DNA from: Collimonas sp. OK307 | Lineage (GTDB): Bacteria; Pseudomonadota; Gammaproteobacteria; Burkholderiales; Burkholderiaceae_D | Assembly (NCBI RefSeq): GCF_900113705.1 | Contig: NZ_FOQI01000013.1 | Span: 1 to 64,000 of the forward strand | Direction of reading: 5' to 3' | Length of the DNA stretch: 64,000 nucleotides | In this document: one piece after another, positions 19,512 through 28,568 of the stretch | Numbering within the stretch: the stretch's first letter is position 1 | Layout: every line of letters begins with the position of its first letter | The notes under the pieces: generated by a model | What the model was told of the DNA's origin: nothing | Database searches by the model: none | The model's input: the letters and a program-made list of their open reading frames with translations, nothing else | Position numbers and translations under genes: made by a program

Positions 19512-20033
19512 ATGATTATCCGCAAAACATCCAAACAAGCCATGCTGGCTGCAGTCATTGGCGGCACGCTGCTGCTCGGCGGCTGTGCTGCGCCATATGG
19601 CGGACAGGGCTATGGCAACCAAGGTTACGCTAATCAGGGTTACGCCAATCCCCCGCAGCAAACTTATCCCGGTTACCAGCAAGGTTACCAACAACAAAAT
19701 AACAGCAACTATGGCGTGGTCGACGCCATCGATGTGGTCAACACACCTAGCCAAGGCATCGGCGGCGCTGTGGTCGGCGGCGTACTGGGCGGCGTAGTCG
19801 GCCATCAGGTCGGTCACGGCAACGGCAATACCCTGGCCACCATCGCCGGCGTCGTCGGCGGTGCGGTAGTTGGTAATCAGCTTGAAGCCCGCAACAGCCC
19901 CGGCTCCACTTCCTACAACGTGCGCGTGCGCATGAATAACAACGGCTACCAGACCATCAGCGTCAGCAATCCAGGCGATCTGCGGGTTGGCGACCGGGTA
20001 CGGGTTGATAACGGGCAGATTTCGCGCTACTGA
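19512..20033 (+). CDS. Outer-membrane lipoprotein with glycine-zipper 2TM domain
   Basis: A 173-residue lipoprotein of the SlyB/17-kDa surface antigen type. The signal peptide ends in a lipobox LLGGC with Cys25. A Tyr/Gly/Gln-rich segment follows with short repeats of YGNQGYANQGYAN kind, then a glycine zipper with alternating Gly pairs (GGAVVGGVLGGVVG and GVVGGAVVG, about residues 82-122), and a small C-terminal beta segment. Such proteins sit in the outer membrane and affect envelope integrity. It stands alone in a roughly 200-bp spacing from the LysR gene; its regulation is not evident. Confidence 0.88.
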   Translation: MIIRKTSKQAMLAAVIGGTLLLGGCAAPYGGQGYGNQGYANQGYANPPQQTYPGYQQGYQQQNNSNYGVVDAIDVVNTPSQGIGGAVVGGVLGGVVGHQVGHGNGNTLATIAGVVGGAVVGNQLEARNSPGSTSYNVRVRMNNNGYQTISVSNPGDLRVGDRVRVDNGQISRY

Positions 20034-20108
20034 TCCGGCGAAGCTGCGTACTTGATTAGTCCGTCTGCATCCGGCATTTCGCCGGATGTCTAAAAACAAG
20101 GAGGCATC

Positions 20109-20414
20109 ATGAACATGCAACTGAAACCGCTATGGCTAGCACTCTTTATCGCAGCCAACGCTTTTGCGCTACATGTCAACGCAGCTGAAGAAAACGTAGA
20201 GCACAGGGATCCGCCGCGCTGGAAGATTGAAGACCGGACACCGCAAGCGCGCTTCCAGACCATGAAGAAGGAAAATACCAATGCCTATGCGCAGGCATTG
20301 AATGATTGCCGTGCAATGCGCGGCCGCGAAGCCGGCGACTGCAAGAAAGAAGCTCGCATGAATTTTGACAGAGACATGCAACATGCACGCGAAATGACGT
20401 CGCAACGGCGTTGA
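20109..20414 (+). CDS. Small exported protein of unknown function
   Basis: A 101-residue protein with a Sec signal peptide (residues 1-25, likely cleavage after VNA) and a charged, helical mature part with two Cys in CRAMRGREAGDCKKEAR, probably a disulfide pair. I do not recognise the family. The ATG follows AAGGAGG closely. It lies 75 bp after the glycine-zipper lipoprotein and ends before a terminator, so the two may share a transcript. A periplasmic role is the only inference offered. Confidence 0.75.
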   Translation: MNMQLKPLWLALFIAANAFALHVNAAEENVEHRDPPRWKIEDRTPQARFQTMKKENTNAYAQALNDCRAMRGREAGDCKKEARMNFDRDMQHAREMTSQRR

Positions 20415-20442
20415 TGAAATAGTTGAAACAAGTTTAGAAAAC

Positions 20443-20477
20443 AAAAAAGCCCGCTTTGCGCGGGCTTTTTCTTTTTT
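20443..20477 (+). terminator. Intrinsic terminator (first copy)
   Basis: AAAAAGCCCGC pairs with GCGGGCTTTTT around TTTGC and ends in a T-rich run. It closes the two small envelope genes. A near copy occurs at 20591-20621, next to a tRNA end in both cases. Confidence 0.9.
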
Positions 20478-20497
20478 GGCGTCCCCAGGGGGATTCG
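20477..20497 (-). pseudogene. Truncated tRNA-Glu 3' end
   Basis: These 21 bases equal the last 21 bases of the two tRNA-Glu genes (CCA end, acceptor strand and part of the T arm). The rest of the tRNA is missing. Together with the preceding terminator it forms a 60-bp direct repeat of 20587-20642. Confidence 0.85.
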
Positions 20498-20590
20498 CCT
20501 ACATGCCGCAGGCCGCTGAATCGCTTGCAAGCGATTCCCTTCTCATCCCCGCGTAAGCCGCGCAGGCGGCTTACTTGTGGCCACCAAAAC

Positions 20591-20621
20591 AAAAAAGCCC
20601 GCTTGCGCGGGCTTTTTTTTT
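20591..20621 (+). terminator. Intrinsic terminator (second copy)
   Basis: AAAAAGCCCGC, a 2-nt loop core TT, GCGCGGGC and ten T form a strong hairpin beside the 3' end of tRNA-Glu. The A-run on the other side allows function for the minus-strand tRNA transcript as well. Confidence 0.8.
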
Positions 20622-20697
20622 TGGCGTCCCCAGGGGGATTCGAACCCCCGTACTCACCGTGAAAGGGTGATGTCCTAGGCCTCTAGACGATGGGGAC
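20622..20697 (-). tRNA. tRNA-Glu (TTC)
   Basis: A 76-nt cloverleaf including an encoded CCA. The acceptor GTCCCCA pairs with TGGGGAC, the anticodon loop CCTTTCACG shows TTC, and the T loop GTTCGAATC is canonical. It is identical in sequence to the second copy at 20859-20934 and is transcribed away from gltX. Confidence 0.97.
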
Positions 20698-20753
20698 AGT
20701 AATCTGTCCGTGTTGCTGACCTTGTACTACTTACTCATACTACTTACAGAAAC

Positions 20754-20781
20754 AATAAAGGCCGCAATAGGCGGCCTTATT
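20754..20781. terminator. Bidirectional stem-loop between the two tRNA-Glu genes
   Basis: AATAAAGGCCGC and GCGGCCTTATT pair around AATAG (one A bulged). Its place between tRNA genes suggests a processing or partial termination site. Confidence 0.5.
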
Positions 20782-20858
20782 GATTGTATCGAATCTGCCT
20801 GATATCGAAAGTCTGCGATCGTTTTTTGATCGCTTACCTGTCGATACCAAGATAATTC

Positions 20859-20934
20859 TGGCGTCCCCAGGGGGATTCGAACCCCCGTACTCACCGTGAA
20901 AGGGTGATGTCCTAGGCCTCTAGACGATGGGGAC
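20859..20934 (-). tRNA. tRNA-Glu (TTC), second copy
   Basis: A 76-nt tRNA gene identical to 20622-20697, with encoded CCA and anticodon TTC. Together with tRNA-Ala it forms a small minus-strand tRNA cluster after gltX. Confidence 0.97.
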
Positions 20935-20985
20935 AATAATCTGTCCGTGCTACGTTTCAACCTACTACTGCTTCCAACTATTCGC

Positions 20986-21061
<76 letters not shown>

Positions 21062-21132
21062 GTTTGCAGAAGCGAGATTATAGCAAGCTTATTTAGAGCT
21101 TGTAAATCCCGATTTGCAGATTTATTGCAAAA

Positions 21133-22563
21133 TCACACCAGATAGGGCTGCAAACGTGCGATCACTGTGTCCCGGCCCAACAGTTCGAGCACCGCATCGA
21201 TTGCAGGCGTCTGCAACTGCCCGGTCAGCATCAAACGCAACGGCATCGCGATCTGCGGCATCTTCAACGCATGCGCAGCCAATACTTCCTTGATCATCGG
21301 CGCCAAGCTTTCCTTGTCCCACTCCACCGTTGCGCAGCGTGCTGCGAAATCAACCAAGGCCGGCTTGACCGCATCGGTAAAGTGTTGCGTCAACAACGCC
21401 GCATCCGGCACCGGCTTGCGATAGAACAGCATGGCCGCAACCCCGATTTCATTGACGGTATGGGCGCGCTCTTTCAACAGGCCAATCACTTTTGGCAATG
21501 CCGGCGCATTGCTGAAATCAGCACCGTCTTGCTCCATCAACGGCTTGACCAGCGCTGCCAAGCGTTCATTATCGGCCAGCTTGATGTAGTGATTGTTGAT
21601 CGATGCCAATTTTTCCGGATTGAACTGCGCCGGCGATTTCGACAAATGATCGAGATCGAACCATGCGCAAAATTGTTCAACGCTGAAAATCTCTTCGTTG
21701 CCGTGGCTCCAGCCGAGGCGCGCCAGATAGTTCAGCATCGCTTCCGGCAAATAACCTTGCGCCGGATAATCCATAACGCTGACCGCGCCGTGGCGCTTCG
21801 ACAGTTTTTCGCCGTCGGCGCCCAGGATCATCGGCACGTGACCGTACAACGGTAAAGTTGCACCCAAAGCCTTCAGGATATTGATCTGGCGCGGGGTGTT
21901 GTTGACGTGATCGTCGCCGCGGATGACGTGGGTGATTTCCATATCCCAGTCATCCACCACCACGCAGAAATTATAGGTTGGCGTTCCGTCCGGACGGGCA
22001 ATCACCAGATCGTCCATTTCGCGATTCGAGATAGTGATGGTGCCCTTGACTACGTCATCCCAGCTAACGTCACCGTCCAGCGGATTCTTGAAACGTACTA
22101 CCGGCTTGCGATCGGCTGGCACCTGCGGCAAAGTCTTGCCAGGTTCCGGACGCCAGGTACCGTCGTAACGCGGCTTTTCACCGGCAGCGCGCATACGCTC
22201 GCGCATCGCTTCGACTTCTTCCGGCGACGAATAACAGTGATAGGCCGTGCCCTCTTGCAGCATTTGCGCGATCACTTCGCGATAACGGTCCATGCGCCGC
22301 ATCTGGTAGAACGGACCTTCATCGTGCTGCAAACCCAGCCATTGCATGCCGTCGATGATCGCCTGCACGGCTTCCGGCGTCGAGCGTTCCAGATCGGTAT
22401 CTTCGATGCGCAACACGAAAGTGCCGCCGAAATGGCGTGCAAAGGCCCATGAAAACAGTGCGGTACGCGCGCCGCCCAAATGCAAGTAGCCGGTCGGGCT
22501 AGGTGCAAAACGGGTACGGACCGGCTTGGAAGATGCTGGTAAAACTGGAGTGCTGGCAGTCAT
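21133..22563 (-). CDS. gltX: Glutamate--tRNA ligase
   Basis: A 476-residue class I aminoacyl-tRNA synthetase that charges tRNA-Glu. The HIGH-type motif is in [13 protein letters not shown] and the KMSKS-type motif is KLSKRHG near residue 258. The C-terminal helical anticodon-binding part is full length. The tRNA-Ala and two tRNA-Glu genes follow on the same strand, a close pairing of enzyme and substrate genes. Confidence 0.97.
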   Translation of the reverse strand: MTASTPVLPASSKPVRTRFAPSPTGYLHLGGARTALFSWAFARHFGGTFVLRIEDTDLERSTPEAVQAIIDGMQWLGLQHDEGPFYQMRRMDRYREVIAQMLQEGTAYHCYSSPEEVEAMRERMRAAGEKPRYDGTWRPEPGKTLPQVPADRKPVVRFKNPLDGDVSWDDVVKGTITISNREMDDLVIARPDGTPTYNFCVVVDDWDMEITHVIRGDDHVNNTPRQINILKALGATLPLYGHVPMILGADGEKLSKRHGAVSVMDYPAQGYLPEAMLNYLARLGWSHGNEEIFSVEQFCAWFDLDHLSKSPAQFNPEKLASINNHYIKLADNERLAALVKPLMEQDGADFSNAPALPKVIGLLKERAHTVNEIGVAAMLFYRKPVPDAALLTQHFTDAVKPALVDFAARCATVEWDKESLAPMIKEVLAAHALKMPQIAMPLRLMLTGQLQTPAIDAVLELLGRDTVIARLQPYLV

Positions 22564-22683
22564 GATAAATAAAAACGGCCTTGGATTGCCAAAGCCGCTA
22601 TCAGGGAAAACCCCATTTTACCGCGTTGCACCAGCGGATGGAACCGCTAGCCGGTATTGATGAAGGTAAGCCCCCGCGAACCG

Positions 22684-23106
22684 CTATTTGACCGTGATGT
22701 TGATGGTTCTACTCATCTCGGGGCCATAAGACTGGTGAGCGCCGTTGGCAAATTGCATGGTCAGCTTGTATTTCCCCGGTGGTAGCGTGACACTGGTTTC
22801 AGTTTGCCCCTTGCCAAAATGCAAATGCTTGTCATCCACCGGGATCGACTGCCCGGCCGGAATACTGTCTTCATTGATCAGCAGATGGTGGTGACCGGTG
22901 CCTGCCGTCATATCGCCTGCCGGTTTGACTTCCATGCCGCTGACGCCGAACTTGACGGCAAACGGGCTGCTGACTACCGCGCCATCCGCCGGCTCGATGA
23001 AGGAAACCGATGCGGCGTGGGCCATCTGCGGCAACAGGCCGGTGCTTAGCAGGGCTGCGGAAAACAGTACGGAAAAAATGCGTGATTTCAATCTCTTCTC
23101 CTTCAT
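22684..23106 (-). CDS. DUF4399 periplasmic protein
   Basis: A 140-residue exported protein. After the signal peptide (cleavage near QMAHA) comes a DUF4399 domain with the characteristic SFIEPADGAVVSSPFAVKFG opening, GHHHLLIN and HLHFGKGQTE histidine-rich segments, and LPPGKYKLTMQFANGAHQSY. The function of DUF4399 is not established; the His clusters suggest metal binding. I chose the start MKEKRLK at 23106, since it precedes the signal peptide directly; a longer form would carry 26 atypical residues. It is divergent from the cupin gene with a 63-bp gap. Confidence 0.83.
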   Translation of the reverse strand: MKEKRLKSRIFSVLFSAALLSTGLLPQMAHAASVSFIEPADGAVVSSPFAVKFGVSGMEVKPAGDMTAGTGHHHLLINEDSIPAGQSIPVDDKHLHFGKGQTETSVTLPPGKYKLTMQFANGAHQSYGPEMSRTINITVK

Positions 23107-23169
23107 GTGGGAATTCTGAATAAAATCTGTGCAACGAACCAAGTGCAATAACCATATTAGGAAACCACC

Positions 23170-23508
23170 ATGTTGGCTGACCACGGCAATTTATTGACCA
23201 AGCTACCGCCGGATGGTTCGGCCGAAGTGTTCGAACTCCTGCACCAGCGCGCCGGCCTGAAGATCGAACGCATCGTTTCCAATGGCCAGGCCAGTCCGCC
23301 CGGCTTCTGGTACGACAATCCTCAAGAGGAATGGGTGCTGCTACTCAGCGGCAAGGCCGGATTGACGCTGGAGGGCGCGGCAGATGAACATGTCATGCAG
23401 CCGGGCGCCTGGCTCCACATTCCTTCGCATTGCCGCCATCGGATTGAATGGACGGATGCATCGCAGCCTACAATCTGGCTGGCGATACATCATGACGTCG
23501 GTAACTAA
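23170..23508 (+). CDS. Single-domain cupin protein
   Basis: A 112-residue cupin. The two cupin motifs are visible in EEWVLLLSGKAGLTLEG and GAWLHIPSHCRHRIEWT, the second with His residues for a metal. The substrate is unknown; related short cupins are often annotated as phosphoribosylaminoimidazole-type or unknown metal cupins. It converges with the apbC gene, with 5 bp between stop codons. Confidence 0.8.
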   Translation: MLADHGNLLTKLPPDGSAEVFELLHQRAGLKIERIVSNGQASPPGFWYDNPQEEWVLLLSGKAGLTLEGAADEHVMQPGAWLHIPSHCRHRIEWTDASQPTIWLAIHHDVGN

Positions 23509-23513
23509 TCGTA

Positions 23514-24602
23514 CTAGTCGTTCTTGATGACAATAGTAGGAAACTTACTGCTCATATCCTTCGCCTTTTCCGCAACCTTGATCGCCACCTTGCGCGCGAT
23601 CTCTTTATAGATATGCGCTACCGGGCCGTCAGGTTCTGCCACCACAGTCGGCGTGCCGGAGTCGGTTTGCTGGCGGATCGACATCGTCAGCGGCAAGGCG
23701 CCGAGGAAATCAACACCGTATTCGCCGCACATCCTGGCGCCGCCGCCTTCACCGAAGATGGCTTCGGCGTGGCCGCAATTCGAGCAGATATGGGTACTCA
23801 TGTTTTCGACGATGCCAAGGATCGGAATCCCGACCTTCTCGAACATTTTCAAACCCTTGCGGGCATCCAGCAAAGCGATGTCTTGTGGCGTAGTGACGAT
23901 CACGGCGCCGGTGACCGGCACTTTTTGCGACAAGGTCAGCTGGATATCGCCGGTGCCCGGCGGCATGTCGACGATCAGGTAATCCAGATCGCGCCAATTG
24001 GTCTGCTCCAGCAACTGTTGCAAGGCCTGGGTGACGATCGGGCCGCGCCACACCATCGGCTCGTCCGGATCGACCATGAAGCCGATGCTGGAGACTTGCA
24101 AGCCGTGATTTTCCAGCGGCTCCATGGTTTTGCCATCCTTGGTTTCCGGACGGCCGCTGATCCCCATCATCATCGGTTGCGAAGGACCGTAGATATCGGC
24201 GTCGAGAATCCCGACCTGCGCACCTTCGGCCGCCAGCGCCAGGGCCAGGTTGACGGCGGTAGTCGATTTGCCGACGCCGCCCTTGCCGGACGCCACCGCA
24301 ATGATGTTCTTGACGTTAGACATCAGCTTGACGCCACGCTGCACTGCGTGCGATTGTATTTTTGAATAGACATGAGGGCTGACCTTCCCTACCCCGTCCA
24401 GCGCGCCGACCGCAGCCGCGGCGGCATCCCCGATCAAGGCGAACTGGCTTTTGGCCGGATAGTCCAGCTCAACGTCAAATAACACCTCAGCGCCTTCCAG
24501 CCGGATATTCCTGGCCGACTTGCTACTGATCAGATCCTTGCCGGTATTCGGGTCGATCACACTGGACAACGCTGCCTTGACCGCTTCAATCGTGACGCTC
24601 AT
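23514..24602 (-). CDS. apbC: Iron-sulfur cluster carrier protein ApbC/Mrp
   Basis: A 362-residue P-loop protein of the Mrp/NBP35 family that binds and transfers 4Fe-4S clusters. It has an N-terminal FSCA/DUF59 domain (residues 1-90), the deviant Walker [10 protein letters not shown] near residue 108 and the bridging CSNCG motif near residue 275. It is divergent from metG across about 200 bp. The position next to metG is common in betaproteobacteria. Confidence 0.95.
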   Translation of the reverse strand: MSVTIEAVKAALSSVIDPNTGKDLISSKSARNIRLEGAEVLFDVELDYPAKSQFALIGDAAAAAVGALDGVGKVSPHVYSKIQSHAVQRGVKLMSNVKNIIAVASGKGGVGKSTTAVNLALALAAEGAQVGILDADIYGPSQPMMMGISGRPETKDGKTMEPLENHGLQVSSIGFMVDPDEPMVWRGPIVTQALQQLLEQTNWRDLDYLIVDMPPGTGDIQLTLSQKVPVTGAVIVTTPQDIALLDARKGLKMFEKVGIPILGIVENMSTHICSNCGHAEAIFGEGGGARMCGEYGVDFLGALPLTMSIRQQTDSGTPTVVAEPDGPVAHIYKEIARKVAIKVAEKAKDMSSKFPTIVIKND

Positions 24603-24799
24603 TACTTTTCCTCTGCAAGTTCTTTATAAGATGCGGCAAGTCTAAACCAAATCGCCGGTTTTCCGCTGGTGTCGCCCTGGTTCAAAACAGGATTAGGGTA
24701 AGGATCGATACAAGGATTAGAGCAAGGACTGCCCTGTCACTGCTAAAATCACTCTTTTATTCCAACCCGCAGCGCTTGTCGTTGCAAATTCATTGCCAA

Positions 24800-26899
24800 A
24801 TGAGCATCACTTTGACTTCAACTCCTCGCCAGCTATTCGTTACTACCGCCCTGCCTTACGCCAACGCAGCGTTCCACATCGGTCACATCATGGAATATAT
24901 CCAGGCCGACATCTGGGTCCGGTTCCAGCGAATGCAGGGCCACGAGGTCAATTTTGTGGGCGCTGACGATGCCCATGGCGCGCCGATCATGATCGCCGCC
25001 GAAAAAGCCGGCATCACGCCACAGGAATTCGTGGCGCAGATCGCTGCCGGCCGCAAACAATACCTGGATGGCTTCCATATCGCCTTCGATAACTGGCACT
25101 CGACCGACGGTCCGGAAAACCACGAACTGTCGCGCGATATCTATCGCAAGCTGAAAGCCGCCGGTTTCATCTCGACCAAAACCATCGAGCAATTCTTCGA
25201 CCCGGTCAAGAACATGTTCCTGCCGGACCGCTACATCAAGGGCGAGTGCCCGAAATGCGGCGCCAAGGACCAGTACGGCGACTCCTGCGAAGTCTGCAGC
25301 TCGGTATATGCGCCGACCGACCTGAAGAATCCCTACTCGACCCTGACCGGCGCGACGCCGGTAATGAAATCGTCGGAGCACTTTTTCTTCAAGCTGTCCG
25401 ATCCGCAATGCGTGGAATTCCTGCGCGGCTGGGCTTTGGGCAACGCCGATGGCAAACCGCGTTTGCAATCCGAAGTCGCCAACAAAGCCAAGGAATGGCT
25501 GGAAAGCGACGGCGGCATGGGCGACTGGGATATCAGCCGCGATGCACCTTATTTCGGGATCGAGATTCCGGATGAGCCGGGTAAGTATTTCTATGTCTGG
25601 CTAGATGCGCCGGTCGGCTACCTGGCTTCGCTGAAGAATTATTTCGGCAAGATCGGGCGCGACTACGATGCCTTCATGGCCGATCCGAAGACCGAGCAAT
25701 ATCACTTCATCGGCAAGGACATTACCTATTTCCATACGCTGTTCTGGCCAGCGATGCTGCACTTCTCCGGCTTGAAAGTCCCGAACAATGTGTTCGTGCA
25801 TGGCTTCCTGACAGTTTCCGGGGAAAAAATGTCGAAATCGCGCGGCACCGGCATTTCGCCGCTGCGCTATCTCGAACTCGGCATGAATCCGGAATGGATG
25901 CGCTACTACATCGCGGCCAAGCTGAGCGCCAAAGTGGAAGATATCGATTTCAATCCGGAAGATTTTGTCGCGCGTGTGAATTCCGACCTGATCGGCAAGT
26001 ACATCAACATCGCCAGCCGTGCCGCCGGTTTCATCGCCAAGAAATTCGATGGCAAGCTGAGCATGACCTGGGCTACCGACAGCGACCCATTCCTGGCCAG
26101 GTTACGCGCAGTTGCTGCCGATATCCAGGCGCTGTACGACGGCCGCGAATATGGCAAAGCCTTGCGCGCAGTGATGGAGCAGGCCGATCTCATCAACGCC
26201 TACGTCGACGCCAACAAGCCGTGGGAACTGGCCAAGGATCCAAGCAAGGAAGCAGCGCTGCATGAAGTCTGCAGCCGCTTGCTGGAAGCCTTCCGGATCC
26301 TCACAATTTACCTGAAACCGGTGTTGCCGGCGCTGGCGGCGCAGGTTGAAAATTTCCTGCAAATCCAGCCGCTGGTATGGTCCGATGTGACCCGGCCTTT
26401 AGCCGATGGTCATCGCATCAATGCCTACTCGCACCTGATGACACGGGTCGAGCCGAAGATGCTGGATGCCTTGTTCGATGCGCCGGTAGCGGCTGCAACG
26501 GCAACAGAAGTTGCGGGCGCAGAAGACAGCAGCGCCAGCGCAATTGAACCGCTGGCCGCCGAAATCAAGATCGACGATTTCGTGAAGGTTGATTTACGTA
26601 TCGCCAAGATTGTCAATTGCGAGCATGTAGACGGTTCCGACAAATTGCTGCGACTGACGCTTGACGTCGGCGAAGGCCGCTTGCGCAATGTATTCTCCGG
26701 CATCAAGTCGTCCTACCAGCCGGAAGAGCTGATCGGCAAACTGACGGTGATGGTGGCTAACCTGGCGCCGCGCAAGATGAAGTTCGGCATTTCGGAAGGC
26801 ATGGTGTTGGCTGCTTCGTCGGCTGACGAAAAGGCCAACCCCGGCATCTATGTGCTCAATCCGTGGCCAGGCGCAGAACCTGGCATGCGGGTCAGTTAA
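24800..26899 (+). CDS. metG: Methionine--tRNA ligase
   Basis: A class I synthetase of 699 residues. AFHIGHI is the HIGH motif, the zinc knuckle [17 protein letters not shown] lies near residues 145-161, KMSKSRG is the KMSKS loop, and a C-terminal tRNA-binding (EMAP/Trbp111-like) domain covers the last 110 residues or so. The ATG at 24800 gives the usual N-terminus; an in-frame TTG 24 bases upstream is less likely. The linker before the last domain is Ala/Thr-rich. Confidence 0.97.
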   Translation: MSITLTSTPRQLFVTTALPYANAAFHIGHIMEYIQADIWVRFQRMQGHEVNFVGADDAHGAPIMIAAEKAGITPQEFVAQIAAGRKQYLDGFHIAFDNWHSTDGPENHELSRDIYRKLKAAGFISTKTIEQFFDPVKNMFLPDRYIKGECPKCGAKDQYGDSCEVCSSVYAPTDLKNPYSTLTGATPVMKSSEHFFFKLSDPQCVEFLRGWALGNADGKPRLQSEVANKAKEWLESDGGMGDWDISRDAPYFGIEIPDEPGKYFYVWLDAPVGYLASLKNYFGKIGRDYDAFMADPKTEQYHFIGKDITYFHTLFWPAMLHFSGLKVPNNVFVHGFLTVSGEKMSKSRGTGISPLRYLELGMNPEWMRYYIAAKLSAKVEDIDFNPEDFVARVNSDLIGKYINIASRAAGFIAKKFDGKLSMTWATDSDPFLARLRAVAADIQALYDGREYGKALRAVMEQADLINAYVDANKPWELAKDPSKEAALHEVCSRLLEAFRILTIYLKPVLPALAAQVENFLQIQPLVWSDVTRPLADGHRINAYSHLMTRVEPKMLDALFDAPVAAATATEVAGAEDSSASAIEPLAAEIKIDDFVKVDLRIAKIVNCEHVDGSDKLLRLTLDVGEGRLRNVFSGIKSSYQPEELIGKLTVMVANLAPRKMKFGISEGMVLAASSADEKANPGIYVLNPWPGAEPGMRVS

Positions 26900-26926
26900 T
26901 CAACTTAGCAACTTAAGCAACGCCAG

Positions 26927-27406
26927 ATGAATCTTCAGGTCCGCGAAGCCAGCGCCGACGATGCCGCACTGATCGCCGACCTGACTCGTGCCTGCTGGGC
27001 CGAACGGGTCACCGCCAGCTCCAGCGGTCATCACGAACAAACGGAACGGGTACAACAAGACCTGCAACGCGGCGGTGGCTTCGTGCTGTCGCTGGATAAC
27101 CGGCCGATCGGTTCGGTGCGCTGGCTACCGTCAGATACTGAAACCGAGGTTTGGGAAATCCTGCGCATGGGGGTGTTGCCGGCGTATCGTGGCCAGGGCT
27201 TATCGCAGCATTTGATGGAAGCACTGATTCATCGGGCACGCAGTGCCGATATTGACGAACTGCGGCTGGCGGTACACGCCGATCAGACCAGAGTGGTCGA
27301 TTTGTATGCCGTGTTTGAATTCGAACTGGCGCCGGAACTTGAATATACCCGCGCCAATCCGCTGGAAGAACCGCCGCTGGTGATGCGGCGCTGGCTGAAA
27401 CGCTAG
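26927..27406 (+). CDS. GNAT-family N-acetyltransferase
   Basis: A 159-residue acetyl-CoA-dependent acetyltransferase. The acetyl-CoA loop is seen in MGVLPAYRGQGLSQHLMEAL (Q/R-x-x-G-x-G/A pattern near residues 89-98). The substrate is unknown. It starts 27 bp after metG and may share its transcript. It is the last gene of host-like composition before the AT-rich island. Confidence 0.85.
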   Translation: MNLQVREASADDAALIADLTRACWAERVTASSSGHHEQTERVQQDLQRGGGFVLSLDNRPIGSVRWLPSDTETEVWEILRMGVLPAYRGQGLSQHLMEALIHRARSADIDELRLAVHADQTRVVDLYAVFEFELAPELEYTRANPLEEPPLVMRRWLKR

Positions 27407-27563
27407 CGTTCGTCACCGGCCTGAATCTCATATTTCGCTTGGCCGCATCACCCCCGAAGCAGAAATTGGCCACCTGCCAGGCACTGCCCCCTCCCCCAAT
27501 TTTCCCTTTTGTACCGTGGCTACCTGCGATCATCACGGAGCAATTCGGACGAACAAGCTTAAG

Positions 27564-27767
27564 CTAATTCTTGAATGTCGGAATGCCCACAGATTCGGCG
27601 GGTATTCGCTTCCCTTCAGGAGTAAGCTGATTTTCATCAAACCAAGCTGATCCACCCCACACTTCCGACTCTGTTACTGCTCCGATTAATAACAGGTTGT
27701 TGAGAATCCAGTGATTACTGAGGAAACGATAATGATGAAGAGAATTGTGGTGATTGGTGCCGGCCAT
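27564..27767 (-). other. Possible 3' remnant of a lost gene at the island's left edge
   Basis: The last ~35 codons of this minus-strand frame (ending VGIPTFKN, stop TAG at 27566-27564) look protein-like, with GGSAWFDENQLTPEGKRIP, but the frame runs back into the start of the next gene. I do not recognise it. It may be the tail of a gene cut when the AT-rich operon arrived. The rest of the 325-bp gap 27407-27731 shows no gene; a promoter for the operon should lie here. Confidence 0.25.
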
Positions 27768-28568
27768 ATGGGAACAGCAATTATTCTCGGTCTATTGCAG
27801 AAGCATTGCGCTGATCTGTGTGTTGTAGATCCAAGTGAGTCCCGCCGCAATATTTTGAATGAGCGACATGGCTTGAAAGTCGCCAAATCACCCGAAAATA
27901 TCGGTGACGATGATATCGTGGTCTTAGCTATACCGCCACAGACATTCTCCACATTCGCAAAAGGCGCATATCTCAGATCCGACCGAACTGGTCTTGTGAT
28001 ATCAGTAATGGCTGGGGTGACTACAGCAACAATTTCAAACTTACTTGCGACAAACCAAGTTATTCGCGCGATACCAAACACGCCATCCGAAATCTTTCAG
28101 GGCATGACCGTATTTTGTGCATCCTCAAGTACCAATGCAAAGAATCTAGCGATAGCAGAAGATGTACTTCAATCGTTTGGAAAAACTCTAAGAGTCATGG
28201 ATGAATCGCTTATCGATCACGCTACTGCTCTTTGTGGAGGAGGTCCTGCATTTGTCGCCTATTTCGCGAACGCTATGCAAGATTTCGCGATGCAGTCCGG
28301 CTTTAATCACACAGATGCTGCACTAATGGTTGGACAAGTATTAAGAGGAACGGCCGACTTACTCGACGTAACCGGAAAATCGGCGACACAAATCTGCAAC
28401 GAAGTCATGACTCCGCAAGGAACCACTGAAAGAGGGATATTCCATTTTATGGAAAATAATCTAGAGCTTATCGTTAGGTCCGGCCTCGCAAAGTCCTCTG
28501 CTCGATCAAGAGAGCTTGGGCAGTTCTTTAACGTCAAAACTAGGGGGCAACATGCTAGGCCTAAATGA
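27732..28568 (+). CDS. Pyrroline-5-carboxylate reductase-like dehydrogenase (divergent)
   Basis: A 278-residue ProC-family protein: N-terminal Rossmann motif VIGAGHMGTAI, the IPNTPSE segment, and a C-terminal helical domain with MTPQGTTERG for the substrate. Family enzymes reduce cyclic imino acids such as pyrroline-5-carboxylate with NAD(P)H. The usual SGSGPAY substrate loop reads CGGGPAF, so specificity may differ from proline synthesis. I chose ATG 27732, with GAGGA upstream, over a GTG at 27711. It is the first gene of an AT-rich overlapping operon and overlaps the next gene by 17 bp. A housekeeping proC is expected elsewhere. Confidence 0.85.
   Translation: MMKRIVVIGAGHMGTAIILGLLQKHCADLCVVDPSESRRNILNERHGLKVAKSPENIGDDDIVVLAIPPQTFSTFAKGAYLRSDRTGLVISVMAGVTTATISNLLATNQVIRAIPNTPSEIFQGMTVFCASSSTNAKNLAIAEDVLQSFGKTLRVMDESLIDHATALCGGGPAFVAYFANAMQDFAMQSGFNHTDAALMVGQVLRGTADLLDVTGKSATQICNEVMTPQGTTERGIFHFMENNLELIVRSGLAKSSARSRELGQFFNVKTRGQHARPK

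Larger units (their letters stand above)
20438..20642. repeat. Direct repeat of terminator plus tRNA-Glu 3' end flanking a 90-bp palindrome-rich insert
   Basis: Copy one (20438-20497) and copy two (20587-20642) differ by small changes only. The insert between contains a perfect 20-bp palindrome (20518-20537, half GAATCGCTTG) and a 9-bp-arm hairpin (20553-20574, GTAAGCCGC). The layout resembles the two ends left by an element that used the tRNA 3' end as attachment site, or a tandem duplication followed by deletion. Confidence 0.6.

Noticed and set aside
24776-24799. TTG start giving metG eight more residues
   Set aside because: The ATG at 24800 gives the normal MetG N-terminus and the TTG has no ribosome site.
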